Source: Lachnospiraceae bacterium (GTDB lineage: Bacteria; Bacillota; Clostridia; Lachnospirales; Lachnospiraceae). From it: a stretch of 17,764 bases of DNA. The position numbers and the translations under genes are program-made. The stretch lies in contig JAKSRN010000011.1 in assembly GCA_024403585.1 (NCBI GenBank), forward strand, positions 1 through 17,764, in the 5' to 3' direction. The notes under the pieces were generated by a model. The model was not told the DNA's origin and did no database searches. It saw only the letters and a program-made list of their open reading frames with translations. Below, one piece after another: positions 7,439-14,993 of this stretch (positions are counted from its first letter, which is position 1; every line of letters starts with the position of its first letter).

Positions 7439-8264
7439 GCGGATCAAAGCTAATCAGATCTCTGACCACTTCTCCTGCAAGAATCAGACCTGCCACAGAC
7501 GGAACGAAGGATATACTTCCCGGAGTCACCCTCTTGGCAGGTGCTTTTATGTTAGCGGCATCCTGCTTCTGATCGCTTGTCTGTGCACAATCCTCTGCTG
7601 ATTTCAGTGCAGTTTCCTGTGCCTTCTCCTCTTCCGGACTCATCACCGGCTGCCCCTCTTCATATACACAAGGGGAAAGGGCTTTCTCTTCTGAATAGAC
7701 AACCTTCAGCTTCTTGATCCCCCTCTTTTTCATCTCCTGACGCATCACCCTTGCCAGCGGGCAGACCTTGGTCTGATAGATATCAGCCACTCTAAAAGCT
7801 GTAGGATCCATCTTGTTGCCGGCACCCATGGAACAGATGATCGGCGTACCTGCATCTCTTGCCTGTTCCACCAGCGCAATCTTGCCGGACACTGTATCTA
7901 TGGCATCCACCACATAATCATACTGTGTAAAATCAAACTGATCCTTGGTTTCAGGAAGATAGAAGATCGGATATACCTGTACCTGACAGTCAGGATTGAT
8001 ATCCCTTACCCTCTCAGCCGCAACATCTACTTTGCGTCTGCCTATATTGGAATGCAGTGCCAGGATCTGACGGTTGATATTGGAGAGGCACACCTCATCA
8101 CTGTCGATGAGATCCAGCTTCCCCACGCCGCTTCTGGCCAGGGCTTCCACCACATAACCACCAACACCTCCCACACCGAAAACAGCCACTCTGGCCTTTT
8201 TCAGTTTTTCCAGGTTGTCTCTTCCGATGATGCGTTCTGTTCTGCAGAATGTACTTTCCATCAT
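7425..8264 (-). CDS. tcdA: tRNA threonylcarbamoyladenosine dehydratase (TcdA-type E1-like enzyme)
   Basis: A 279-residue ThiF/MoeB/HesA-superfamily protein. TcdA adenylates and cyclises t6A at position 37 of ANN-decoding tRNAs to ct6A. Visible features: the glycine-rich nucleotide loop GVGGVGG (30-36), the acidic strand LIDSDEV (52-58), NINRQ (62-66), 'DAIDTVSGK' (120-128), 'SMGAGNKMDP' (145-154) and 'CPLARVMRQEMKKRGI', a close variant of the TcdA 'DPLARVMRR' signature. A hydrophilic Glu/Gln/Ala-rich insert (about 200-245) precedes the conserved 'TPGSISFVPSVAGL', making it longer than a compact TcdA core. The start overlaps the larE stop (ATGA), so the two are probably translated together. 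Function is a family assignment; other E1-like enzymes of sulfur chemistry share the fold, but the overall pattern is TcdA. Confidence 0.87.
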   Translation of the reverse strand: MMESTFCRTERIIGRDNLEKLKKARVAVFGVGGVGGYVVEALARSGVGKLDLIDSDEVCLSNINRQILALHSNIGRRKVDVAAERVRDINPDCQVQVYPIFYLPETKDQFDFTQYDYVVDAIDTVSGKIALVEQARDAGTPIICSMGAGNKMDPTAFRVADIYQTKVCPLARVMRQEMKKRGIKKLKVVYSEEKALSPCVYEEGQPVMSPEEEKAQETALKSAEDCAQTSDQKQDAANIKAPAKRVTPGSISFVPSVAGLILAGEVVRDLISFDPLNRA

Positions 8265-9598
8265 TCTACCTCACCTTCTGTTTCTTCCTCTGCCTCCAGG
8301 AGATCCTCTTCCTCAATATCCCCAGCAGCTTCCTCTACGATTTCCTCTTCCAGAAGATCCTCCTCTTCAGTATCCTCTGCAACTTCCTCTACGATCTCTT
8401 CCTCCAGAAGATCCTCTTCCTCATTTTCCTCAGCGATTTCTTCTGCTGTCTCCTCTTCCAGAAGATCCTCCTCTTCGGTCTCCCCGGCAGTTTCCTCTAC
8501 TGCCTCCTCCAGAAGATCCTCCTCTTCGGTCTCCCCGGCAGTTTCCTCTACTGCCTCCTCCAGAAGATCCTCCTCGGTTTCCTCGACAGTTTCCTCAGCA
8601 GAAAGCTGCTCCACCAGCATCGGTTCATCCAGCAGCTCTTCCTCGATCTCGGTGATACTGCTGCGTCTCTTTGCAAGCTGCTCATTCATGCTTCCCGTAC
8701 GATAGCCCTGCAGATCCATCGTTACATAAGAAAAGCCCAGCATACTGAACAGTGCATTCACCTCTTCCCTCATAAAGAACAGTTTCTCCATCTCATTCGG
8801 ATGCACTTCAATACGTGCCATCTTATCATGCATGCGGACACGCATCTCTTTGATGCCTCGCTCCCACAGGAACTGCTCCGCCTGATCCACCATGATCAGT
8901 TTCTCACGGGTGATCGCCTCACCATACACGAATCGGGATGCCAGACACGCATAGGATGGTTTAGACCAGGTATTGAGCCCGAAATAGCGAGACAGCTCAC
9001 GGATCTCCGCTTTGGTCAGATCCGCATCTCTCAAAGGACTCTTAATGTCCAGCTCCTCGATTGCTCTCATTCCCGGACGGTAATCGCCCATATCATCCAT
9101 ATTGGAGCCTTCCACAACATAGGCAAGACCATTCTGCTCTGCAGCCTCAAGAAATGCACTGAAAAGAGCCTTCTTGCAATGATAACAGCGGTCCACAGGA
9201 TTCTCACAGAAGTTTGGGATATCTGTTTCCCTCACATTAACGATTATCTGCGGGATCTCCAGATCCTTGCAGAAGATCCTTGCTGCCCCGGATTCTCTTC
9301 CCGGAATAAAGATGGACTCTGCAGAAACAGCAACTGCCTTATCTCCCAACACCTGTCTTGCTACATATAGGAGCATAGTGGAATCCACACCTCCTGAAAA
9401 TGCTACTGCCACAGACCCCATCTCACGAAGGACATGCTTCAATGCCCCCAGTTTTGTACGAAGCTCCAGCGGAAGATCATTCCCCTCCAGTTTTGTATTA
9501 TTTTTTGATTTTCGAAGCGCTGCTGCTACTTTCTTCCAGGCAGCTCCTGCCTGCAGATCAGCTTCTCTGTCACTTCTTTTTAAAGATGTTTTACTCAT
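8261..9598 (-). CDS. larE: LarE-like ATP-dependent sulfur transferase with acidic repeat tail
   Basis: A 445-residue PP-loop ATPase of the LarE family, which supplies sulfur for nickel-pincer cofactor synthesis in characterised members. The core (about 45-310) has the PP-loop SGGVDS (68-73), 'DRCYHCKKALF' with Cys138 and Cys141, 'EGSNMDD' and 'KPSYACLASR' with Cys218. Three cysteines in a CxxC...C layout fit LarE-type enzymes proposed to bind an iron-sulfur cluster; this is inference. The core ends near 310-320. The last 115 or so residues are almost entirely Glu/Asp/Leu/Val/Thr repeats of the type TEEEDLLEE. The first 40 or so residues are a basic, Ala/Lys-rich extension. ATG 9598 was chosen (AAGGG about 8 bases upstream); a GTG at 9607 would be too close to that site. 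No larB or larC is nearby. Core identity is solid, but the biological target is open. Confidence 0.87.
   Translation of the reverse strand: MSKTSLKRSDREADLQAGAAWKKVAAALRKSKNNTKLEGNDLPLELRTKLGALKHVLREMGSVAVAFSGGVDSTMLLYVARQVLGDKAVAVSAESIFIPGRESGAARIFCKDLEIPQIIVNVRETDIPNFCENPVDRCYHCKKALFSAFLEAAEQNGLAYVVEGSNMDDMGDYRPGMRAIEELDIKSPLRDADLTKAEIRELSRYFGLNTWSKPSYACLASRFVYGEAITREKLIMVDQAEQFLWERGIKEMRVRMHDKMARIEVHPNEMEKLFFMREEVNALFSMLGFSYVTMDLQGYRTGSMNEQLAKRRSSITEIEEELLDEPMLVEQLSAEETVEETEEDLLEEAVEETAGETEEEDLLEEAVEETAGETEEEDLLEEETAEEIAEENEEEDLLEEEIVEEVAEDTEEEDLLEEEIVEEAAGDIEEEDLLEAEEETEGEVE
8299..8610 (-). repeat. In-frame 51/54-bp repeat array in the larE tail
   Basis: About six copies of a unit containing AGAAGATCCTC (plus strand) recur at 51-54-bp spacing, beginning near 8299, 8352, 8406, 8460, 8511 and 8562. 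Units at 8461-8511 and 8512-8562 are identical over 51 bp, so this duplication is recent. Every unit is a multiple of three, so the array keeps the reading frame and encodes the acidic LarE tail. Confidence 0.85.
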
Positions 9599-9629
9599 AT
9601 CACTCACCCTTCCTCAAACGGAAAGTATC

Positions 9630-9670
9630 AAAAGCAAAAATCGAAGGGAAATAGTAACTATTCCCCTTCG
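9630..9670 (-). terminator. Intrinsic terminator after glgB
   Basis: On the minus strand a stem reading CGAAGGGGAATAG pairs with CTATTTCCCTTCG around a TTA loop (9642-9670), with one G-U pair, followed by ATTTTTGCTTTT (9641-9630). It lies about 40 bases after the glgB stop and just before the larE ribosome binding site, so it should separate the two units. The T-run on the opposite strand is shorter (four), so activity is mainly leftward. Confidence 0.75.
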
Positions 9671-9712
9671 TTTTATCAGTTATTTCCTAATTCAGTAAAG
9701 CTCCCCCAGCGC

Positions 9713-11779
9713 TTACAGTACCGTATTAAAACGGAAGATTGCTGCACCGTATGGAGGCAGATCATATGCGAAGGAGTATGGCTGATTGTCGCATGGACTC
9801 TCCACTGCCTTGTAAACTTTTTTCGCAACGTGGTCTCCGCCGTATTTCTCGCACTTGCTGTCAAGGACAAGTCTGCAGGTTGCACCTACAGGAAGTCCTA
9901 CACGATAGTCCGGACGTGCCATCGGTGTGAAGTTGATCACAAAGAGCAGGTGGTTTTTACCACTCTCATCCCAGCGTACAAAGCTGTAGATACTGCGGTC
10001 ATTGTCATCAGCGTTGATCCAGCTGAAGGCACTTGTATCATCCTCACGGGTATAGAGTGCCGGATATTTTTTGTAAACGGTCTGCAGATCACGAACATAC
10101 GCCTGCAGATCGCGGTGATCTTTCTCCTGCAGCAGGAACCAGTCGATCTCTCTCTCCTCACTCCACTCACGGTACTGTCCGATGTCCTGTCCCATGAAAA
10201 GAAGTTTTTTACCCTGATGGCCCAGCATATAGGTATAGCCGGCTTTCAGGTTTTCAAATTTATCGATTCCAAGACCAGGCATCTTGCTGATCATGGAGCA
10301 TTTCAGATGTACAACCTCATCGTGGGACAGTACCAGAACAAACTTCTCCGAGTTTGCATAACTGGTGGAGAATGTCATCTTATGATGGTTGAATTTACGG
10401 AAGTATGGATCCAGTTTCATGTACTCCAGGAAGTCATGCATCCAGCCCATGTTCCACTTAAAGGTAAAGCCAAGGCCGCCAATTGCCACATCGCCTGTCA
10501 GTTTTGGCCATGCAGTTGCCTCCTCGGCGATCATCATGGTTCCGTGGTTTCTTCCTGTAACCAGTGTATTCAGATGTTTCAGGAATTCCATAGCCTCCAG
10601 GTTCTCTGCGCCGCCATAGATGTTCGGAACCCACTGACCATCCTCTTTACCATAGTTCAGATAGAGCATGGAGGATACTGCATCTACACGCAGTCCATCC
10701 AGATGATACTTCTCTACCCAGTAGAGAGCATTGGCAAGAAGGAAGTTCTTAACCTCAGGACGTCCGAAGTTGAAGATCTTGGTACCCCAGTCAGGGTTCT
10801 CGCCCTGTCTTGGATCCCTGTGCTCGTACTCCGGATCGCCGTCAAAGTTGGCAAGACCAAACTCATCTTTCGGGAAGTGAGCAGGTACCCAGTCAAGGAT
10901 GACACCGATATTATGCTGGTGCATATAGTCAATGAAATACTGGAAATCCTGCGGAGTTCCGTAACGGCTGGTCGGTGCATAGTAGCAGCCTACCTGATAG
11001 CCCCAGGATGCATCCAGCGGATGCTCTGCGATACCGATCAGCTCAACATGGGTATAACCAATATCTTTCACATACTCAGCCAGTGCATGTGCCAGCTGGC
11101 GGTAGTTGTAAAAGCCTTCCGGATTCTCATCGGTTGCTGCATGTTTCATCCAGGAACCTGCATGTACCTCATAGATGGAGACAGGAACAGAATGGATATC
11201 TGTTTTTGCACGCTTGTTCATCCAGCGTGTATCTCTCCATTTGAATTTGTCAATATCAGCAATACGGGAAGCATTGCCCGGTCTTTTCTCTGCGGCAAAT
11301 GCATATGGATCCGCTTTGTAGATCTTATCGCCATTTCTTCCGATGATGAAGAACTTGTAAAGCTGTCCCAGCATAGCACCACTGACAAAAGCCTCCCAGA
11401 CTCCAATCTCAGCGACCTTTTTCAGCGGATTCACTTCCGGATTCCATCCGTTAAATTCACCCACAACGCTGACAGCCTGCGCATTCGGAGCCCACACGGT
11501 AAACCAGCAGCCGTCCTGTCCCTTTACGGTATCCAGATGAGCACCCATCTTATTGTAGATATCATAATGAACTGCATGATCGAACAGATACTGATCAAGA
11601 TCCGTAAATCTTGGCTGATCCTCTGCCGGTGCTTTTGCTTCAGCAGCTTTTTTCTTTGTTGCAGGTTTCTTTGCTGCAGTCTTTTTTGCCGCAGTTTTTT
11701 TAGCAGCAGGTTTTTTAGCAGCAGCTTTCACTGTTGTTTCCTTAGCGGTTTCTGTTACAGCATCCTTTTTTCTTGCCAT
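9713..11779 (-). CDS. glgB: 1,4-alpha-glucan branching enzyme with Lys/Ala-rich N-terminal tail
   Basis: A 688-residue GH13 branching enzyme that forms alpha-1,6 branches in glycogen in the cytoplasm. After the tail come a CBM48-type beta domain (about 88-178, 'FTVWAPNAQAVSVVGEFNGWN') and the (beta/alpha)8 barrel. Catalytic residues: nucleophile Asp366 in 'LRVDAVSSMLY', acid/base Glu419 in 'MIAEEATAWP' and Asp487 in 'LSHDEVVH'. The C-terminal beta domain ends 'PYGAAIFRF'. Residues 1-55 are a histone-H1-like run of AAKK/PAAKK/TAAKK units. The start is ATG 11779 (GAGGTG, 7-base spacing); the frame extends twelve codons upstream into the tatD end and is not needed. It lies 28 bases after tatD and probably shares the metG promoter. 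No other glycogen gene is in the window, so its full pathway must be elsewhere. Confidence 0.95.
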   Translation of the reverse strand: MARKKDAVTETAKETTVKAAAKKPAAKKTAAKKTAAKKPATKKKAAEAKAPAEDQPRFTDLDQYLFDHAVHYDIYNKMGAHLDTVKGQDGCWFTVWAPNAQAVSVVGEFNGWNPEVNPLKKVAEIGVWEAFVSGAMLGQLYKFFIIGRNGDKIYKADPYAFAAEKRPGNASRIADIDKFKWRDTRWMNKRAKTDIHSVPVSIYEVHAGSWMKHAATDENPEGFYNYRQLAHALAEYVKDIGYTHVELIGIAEHPLDASWGYQVGCYYAPTSRYGTPQDFQYFIDYMHQHNIGVILDWVPAHFPKDEFGLANFDGDPEYEHRDPRQGENPDWGTKIFNFGRPEVKNFLLANALYWVEKYHLDGLRVDAVSSMLYLNYGKEDGQWVPNIYGGAENLEAMEFLKHLNTLVTGRNHGTMMIAEEATAWPKLTGDVAIGGLGFTFKWNMGWMHDFLEYMKLDPYFRKFNHHKMTFSTSYANSEKFVLVLSHDEVVHLKCSMISKMPGLGIDKFENLKAGYTYMLGHQGKKLLFMGQDIGQYREWSEEREIDWFLLQEKDHRDLQAYVRDLQTVYKKYPALYTREDDTSAFSWINADDNDRSIYSFVRWDESGKNHLLFVINFTPMARPDYRVGLPVGATCRLVLDSKCEKYGGDHVAKKVYKAVESPCDNQPYSFAYDLPPYGAAIFRFNTVL

Positions 11780-11807
11780 AGTACACCTCGTAATTCGAAT
11801 ACCTTCA

Positions 11808-12590
11808 CTACCCAATACATAATCCGAAGCACTTCATAGCATTCTCTCTTGTGATCCGGATGACCTCTTCTGCATCCACACCCTTGATGCGGCCGATCTC
11901 AGCAGCCACATACGGAAGATACAAAGAGCTGTTTCTTTTTCCTCTATATGGTTCCGGTGCCAGGTACGGACAATCTGTCTCCAGCACCAGCTGTTCCAGT
12001 GGTGCATAGTCCACCACTGCTTTCAGTTTTTTAGCATTTTTGAAAGTCACAACACCGCCGATTCCGATATACATACCCATATCCAGGTATTTTGCTGCCA
12101 GTTCCTTAGAATAGGAAAAGCAGTGCACGATTCCTCCGATCTCTCCCAGGTTGTTTCTCTGGGAAACAAGGAGTGTATCCTCCGCAGCATCTCTGCTGTG
12201 AATGATGACCGGAAGTTTTTCCTCTCTGGCCAGAGCCAGCTGTCTCTCGAACCAGTAAATCTGTGTCTCGCGACTCTCAACATTCCAGTGGTAATCCAGA
12301 CCGATCTCGCCTACTGCCACAGCCTTTTCTGTTCTGCAAAGCTGACGGATTCTCTCAAACACTTCCTCATCCATCTCACCTACACTGTCCGGGTGGAGGC
12401 CATAGGCTCCATATACATGGGAGAAGCGTTTTGTTAATGCCTCTGTGGAAGAAAGACTGGCTTTGTCAGAGCAGGCGTTCACCACTGTATCAATACCGCC
12501 GGCAGGAAGAGAAGCTACAAGCTCCTCTCTGTCTGCGTCAAATGCCTCATCATCATAATGTGCATGTGTTTCAAATATCATATGTTCCAT
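11808..12590 (-). CDS. tatD: TatD-family metal-dependent hydrolase / DNase
   Basis: A 260-residue TIM-barrel metallohydrolase. The full metal-ligand set of the family is visible: His9 and His11 in 'ETHAHYDD', Glu95 in 'VGEIGLDYHW', His131 in 'VIIHSRDA', His156 in 'GIVHCFSYS' and Asp206 in 'LETDCPYLAP'. Family members act as 3'-5' deoxyribonucleases and in some cases D-aminoacyl-tRNA deacylases. It is encoded 23 bases after metG, the same metS-yabD order known from Bacillus subtilis, which supports a conserved link to tRNA or DNA quality control. AAAGGA lies about 7 bases before the ATG at 12590. An internal ATG three codons downstream is less likely. Length and motifs are normal. Confidence 0.93.
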   Translation of the reverse strand: MEHMIFETHAHYDDEAFDADREELVASLPAGGIDTVVNACSDKASLSSTEALTKRFSHVYGAYGLHPDSVGEMDEEVFERIRQLCRTEKAVAVGEIGLDYHWNVESRETQIYWFERQLALAREEKLPVIIHSRDAAEDTLLVSQRNNLGEIGGIVHCFSYSKELAAKYLDMGMYIGIGGVVTFKNAKKLKAVVDYAPLEQLVLETDCPYLAPEPYRGKRNSSLYLPYVAAEIGRIKGVDAEEVIRITRENAMKCFGLCIG

Positions 12591-12613
12591 GATCCGTTCC
12601 TTTATTCCAAGGA

Positions 12614-14599
12614 TCAGCAGATCTCTGCTCCGGATGGCATAGGTCTCTCCGGAGTCATCAGAGACAGATTGCCTTCTGCATCCTCAGCACACAGAATCAT
12701 ACCTTCTGACAGCATGCCTGCCAGTTTTGCAGGTTTCAGGTTGATCAGAACCATAACCTTTTTACCCTTCATCTCCTCTGGGCTGTAAGCAGCCTTGATA
12801 CCGGAAACTACCTGGATGGTACGGTCACCGACTTTTACCTGAGAGCAAAGCAGTTTTTTGGATTTTTTCACTGCCTCGCAGGAGATGATCTCACCTACAG
12901 CAAACTGCATCTTGCCGAAATCCTCGAAAGAGATCTCCTCTTTCAGTTCAACGTGGATGTCCTCTGCTGCCTCTTCCTCTGCAGGAGCTTCCTCTACAAT
13001 ACCTGCTGCAGCTTTCTGCTCTGCCTGAAGTTTCTCAACCTCAACCATAACATCTTCCATCTTCAGTCTTGCGAAGAGGATCTCAGGGGTATCTGTTACC
13101 TTATTGCCGGATGGATACAGACCAAACTGGTCCATTACCTCGTAATCACGTTTCTCTGTATTCAGCTGTTTCAGGATACGCTCTGTTGTCTCAGGCATAA
13201 AGGACTCCAGAATAGAAGCACCGATGGTGATTGCCTCAACCAGATTGTAAAGTACAGTAGACAGACGATCCTGCTGTGCCTCATCCTTAGCCAGTGCCCA
13301 TGGCATGGTCTCATCGATATATTTATTGCAGCGTTTGAAGAGGTTGAAGATCTCTGTAAGAGAATCAGCTACACGCAGCTTATCCATCTTCTCAGCTACT
13401 TTCACGATTGTTCCTGTAACAACTGCTTTCAGATCCTCATCCATAGTATCTGTCACACCCTTGTCAGCGATCACGCCGCCAAAGTATTTGTTGGACATGG
13501 AGATGGTTCTGTTCACCAGGTTACCAAGAGTATTTGCCAGCTCAGAGTTCAGACGCTCAACCAGCAGCTCCCATGTGATAACACCATCGTTCTCGAATGG
13601 CATCTCATGCAGTACGAAGTAACGAACAGCATCTACACCGAAGAGTTTTACAAGATCATCTGCGTAGATCACATTTCCCTTGGACTTGGACATCTTGCCA
13701 TCACCCTGCAGCAGCCATGGATGACCAAATACCTGTTTTGGAAGCGGAACATCCAGTGCCATCAGGAAGATTGGCCAGTAGATTGTATGGAAACGGATGA
13801 TGTCCTTACCGATCAGGTGCAGATCTGCAGGCCACATCTTCTGGAACAGCTCTGTTCCTACGCCGCCACAGTCATAACCGATACCGGTGATATAGTTTGT
13901 AAGGGCATCCAGCCATACGTATGTAACGTGTTTTGGATCAAAGCTTACAGGAATTCCCCATGTGAAGGAAGTTCTGGATACACACAGATCCTGAAGACCA
14001 GGCAGAAGGAAGTTGTTCATCATCTCATTCTTTCTGGATACAGGCTGAATGAACTCAGGATGTGTATTGATATGCTCGATCAGTCTGTCTGCGTATTTGC
14101 TCATCTTGAAGAAGTATGCTTCCTCTTTCGCCGGTGTACATGGACGTCCGCAGTCCGGACATTTTCCGTCTACCAGCTGTGACTCTGTGAAGAAAGACTC
14201 ACATGGAGTACAGTACATACCCTCATAGTATCCTTTATAAATATCGCCCTGCTCATACAGTTTTTTGAAGATCTTCTGTACTTCTCTCTCATGATAATCA
14301 TCGGTTGTACGGATGAATTTATCATAAGAAGTATTCATGAGATCCCAGATCTCTTTGATCTGTCCTGCAACATCATCTACGAACTCTTTTGGTGTAACAC
14401 CTTTCTCCTGAGCCTTCAGCTCGATTTTCTGACCGTGCTCATCAGTTCCGGTCTGGAAGAAAACATCATAGCCCTGCTCTCTGTGGAATCTGGCAATAGC
14501 GTCTGCAAGTACGATCTCATAGGTATTGCCGATATGAGGCTTACCTGATGTATAAGCGATCGCTGTAGTCATATAATAGCGTTTTCTGATTTTTTCCAT
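12614..14599 (-). CDS. metG: Methionyl-tRNA synthetase
   Basis: A 661-residue class Ia synthetase that charges tRNA-Met and initiator tRNA. Visible: the HIGH-type motif HIGN (22-25), the KMSKS loop (302-306) in 'GDGKMSKSKGN', and a zinc knuckle with CxxC pairs Cys130/Cys133 and Cys147/Cys150. The helical anticodon domain follows, then a Glu/Ala-rich linker (about 530-550) and a C-terminal EMAPII/Trbp111-like OB fold (about 556-661, 'VGEIISCEAVKKSKKLLCSQVKVG'). The two-domain layout and length are usual for Clostridia. The ATG at 14599 follows AGGAGA with about 10-base spacing; in-frame codons upstream to 14668 lie in the leader and lack support. It has its own promoter at 14688-14716. I found no T-box (no AGGGTGG-type element) in the leader of about 80 bases. 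Confidence 0.96.
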   Translation of the reverse strand: MEKIRKRYYMTTAIAYTSGKPHIGNTYEIVLADAIARFHREQGYDVFFQTGTDEHGQKIELKAQEKGVTPKEFVDDVAGQIKEIWDLMNTSYDKFIRTTDDYHEREVQKIFKKLYEQGDIYKGYYEGMYCTPCESFFTESQLVDGKCPDCGRPCTPAKEEAYFFKMSKYADRLIEHINTHPEFIQPVSRKNEMMNNFLLPGLQDLCVSRTSFTWGIPVSFDPKHVTYVWLDALTNYITGIGYDCGGVGTELFQKMWPADLHLIGKDIIRFHTIYWPIFLMALDVPLPKQVFGHPWLLQGDGKMSKSKGNVIYADDLVKLFGVDAVRYFVLHEMPFENDGVITWELLVERLNSELANTLGNLVNRTISMSNKYFGGVIADKGVTDTMDEDLKAVVTGTIVKVAEKMDKLRVADSLTEIFNLFKRCNKYIDETMPWALAKDEAQQDRLSTVLYNLVEAITIGASILESFMPETTERILKQLNTEKRDYEVMDQFGLYPSGNKVTDTPEILFARLKMEDVMVEVEKLQAEQKAAAGIVEEAPAEEEAAEDIHVELKEEISFEDFGKMQFAVGEIISCEAVKKSKKLLCSQVKVGDRTIQVVSGIKAAYSPEEMKGKKVMVLINLKPAKLAGMLSEGMILCAEDAEGNLSLMTPERPMPSGAEIC

Positions 14600-14687
14600 A
14601 GTATATAATTCTCCTATTCCGTCCCCGAATGGAAGGGACTTTTTCAGGTCTGTGTAATCTAAGGGCACAGAACCTCATAATGGTTCT

Positions 14688-14716
14688 ATCATAACATGTA
14701 GATGAGGGAATGACAA
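14688..14716 (-). promoter_or_regulatory. Sigma-A promoter of metG-tatD-glgB
   Basis: On the minus strand: TTGTCA (14716-14711), exactly 17 bases, then TATGAT (14693-14688) preceded by TGT (extended -10). The start would be near 14681, giving a leader of about 80 bases. The 130 bases between this promoter and the divergent one (14717-14845) hold only a short inverted repeat, GCC-tttctta-GGC (about 14824-14836), and no coding potential that I can support. Confidence 0.75.
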
Positions 14717-14845
14717 TATGACTGGGAGCCATTTTCTTCGGCCTGCATGTTTCTGTCTCAGGTCGGTTTCCGCTTATTTTTAGTTAACAAATGCAAAAAA
14801 CTGCTAATTTCTCAATAAATATTGCCTTTCTTAGGCACTTTTCTA

Positions 14846-14874
14846 TTGTATAGTGGAAAAGTTTCTGCTATACT
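14846..14874 (+). promoter_or_regulatory. Sigma-A promoter of the AGCS symporter gene
   Basis: TTGTAT (14846-14851), a 17-base spacer, and TATACT (14869-14874). Transcription would begin near 14881, leaving a leader of about 113 bases that contains the hairpin at 14893-14963. Divergent from the metG promoter. Confidence 0.7.
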
Positions 14875-14892
14875 AATCGCCGTTAGTTCTAA

Positions 14893-14963
14893 GTGGAAAA
14901 AACCTGTCTGTATGGAAGGATCGGCCTTCCTTATATATATGGAAAGAGCAGGCATTTTTCCAC
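14893..14963 (+). promoter_or_regulatory. Structured 5' leader, possible cis-regulatory RNA
   Basis: GTGGAAAAA (14893-14901) pairs perfectly with TTTTTCCAC (14955-14963). CCTG (14903-14906) then pairs with CAGG (14949-14952) across a small internal loop, and a nested hairpin GGAAGG-atcgg-CCTTCC lies at 14914-14930. A T/A alternating stretch (14931-14940) follows the inner hairpin. The element ends 30 bases before the symporter ATG. It does not match the glycine, lysine, SAM or T-box consensus that I know. It could be a riboswitch, a protein-binding leader or an mRNA stabiliser; this is a structure call, not a class assignment. Confidence 0.5.
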
Positions 14964-14993
14964 GTTGTATATCATCTAGAAAGGGGTATTAGT

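Noticed and set aside
8461..8562. Direct repeats that could suggest a CRISPR array
   Set aside because: The repeats are contiguous without unique spacers, are multiples of three and lie in frame within larE.
8249..9370. A 373-codon plus-strand frame, and a Ser-rich overlapping frame, opposite larE
   Set aside because: Both reflect the Glu-rich repeat and larE codon bias; the larE frame carries PP-loop and cysteine motifs, these do not.
9599..9641. A sigma-A promoter for larE-tcdA just after the glgB terminator
   Set aside because: Only a GATACT -10-like hexamer with a poor -35 (TTTCCC) is present, so I did not annotate it.
9830..11839. A 669-codon open frame on the plus strand opposite glgB
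   Set aside because: It is antisense to a gene with full catalytic motifs. It has no ribosome binding site and its translation shows no family pattern. It stays open because glgB rarely uses codons whose complement is a stop.
12953..14182. A 409-codon plus-strand frame opposite metG
   Set aside because: Same explanation: a shadow of a strongly biased essential gene, with a Cys/His-rich nonsense composition.
14600..14993. T-box, SAM or glycine riboswitch in the metG/AGCS intergenic region
   Set aside because: Checked both strands for the T-box AGGGTGG-type element and the conserved cores of the other classes as I know them; none found.
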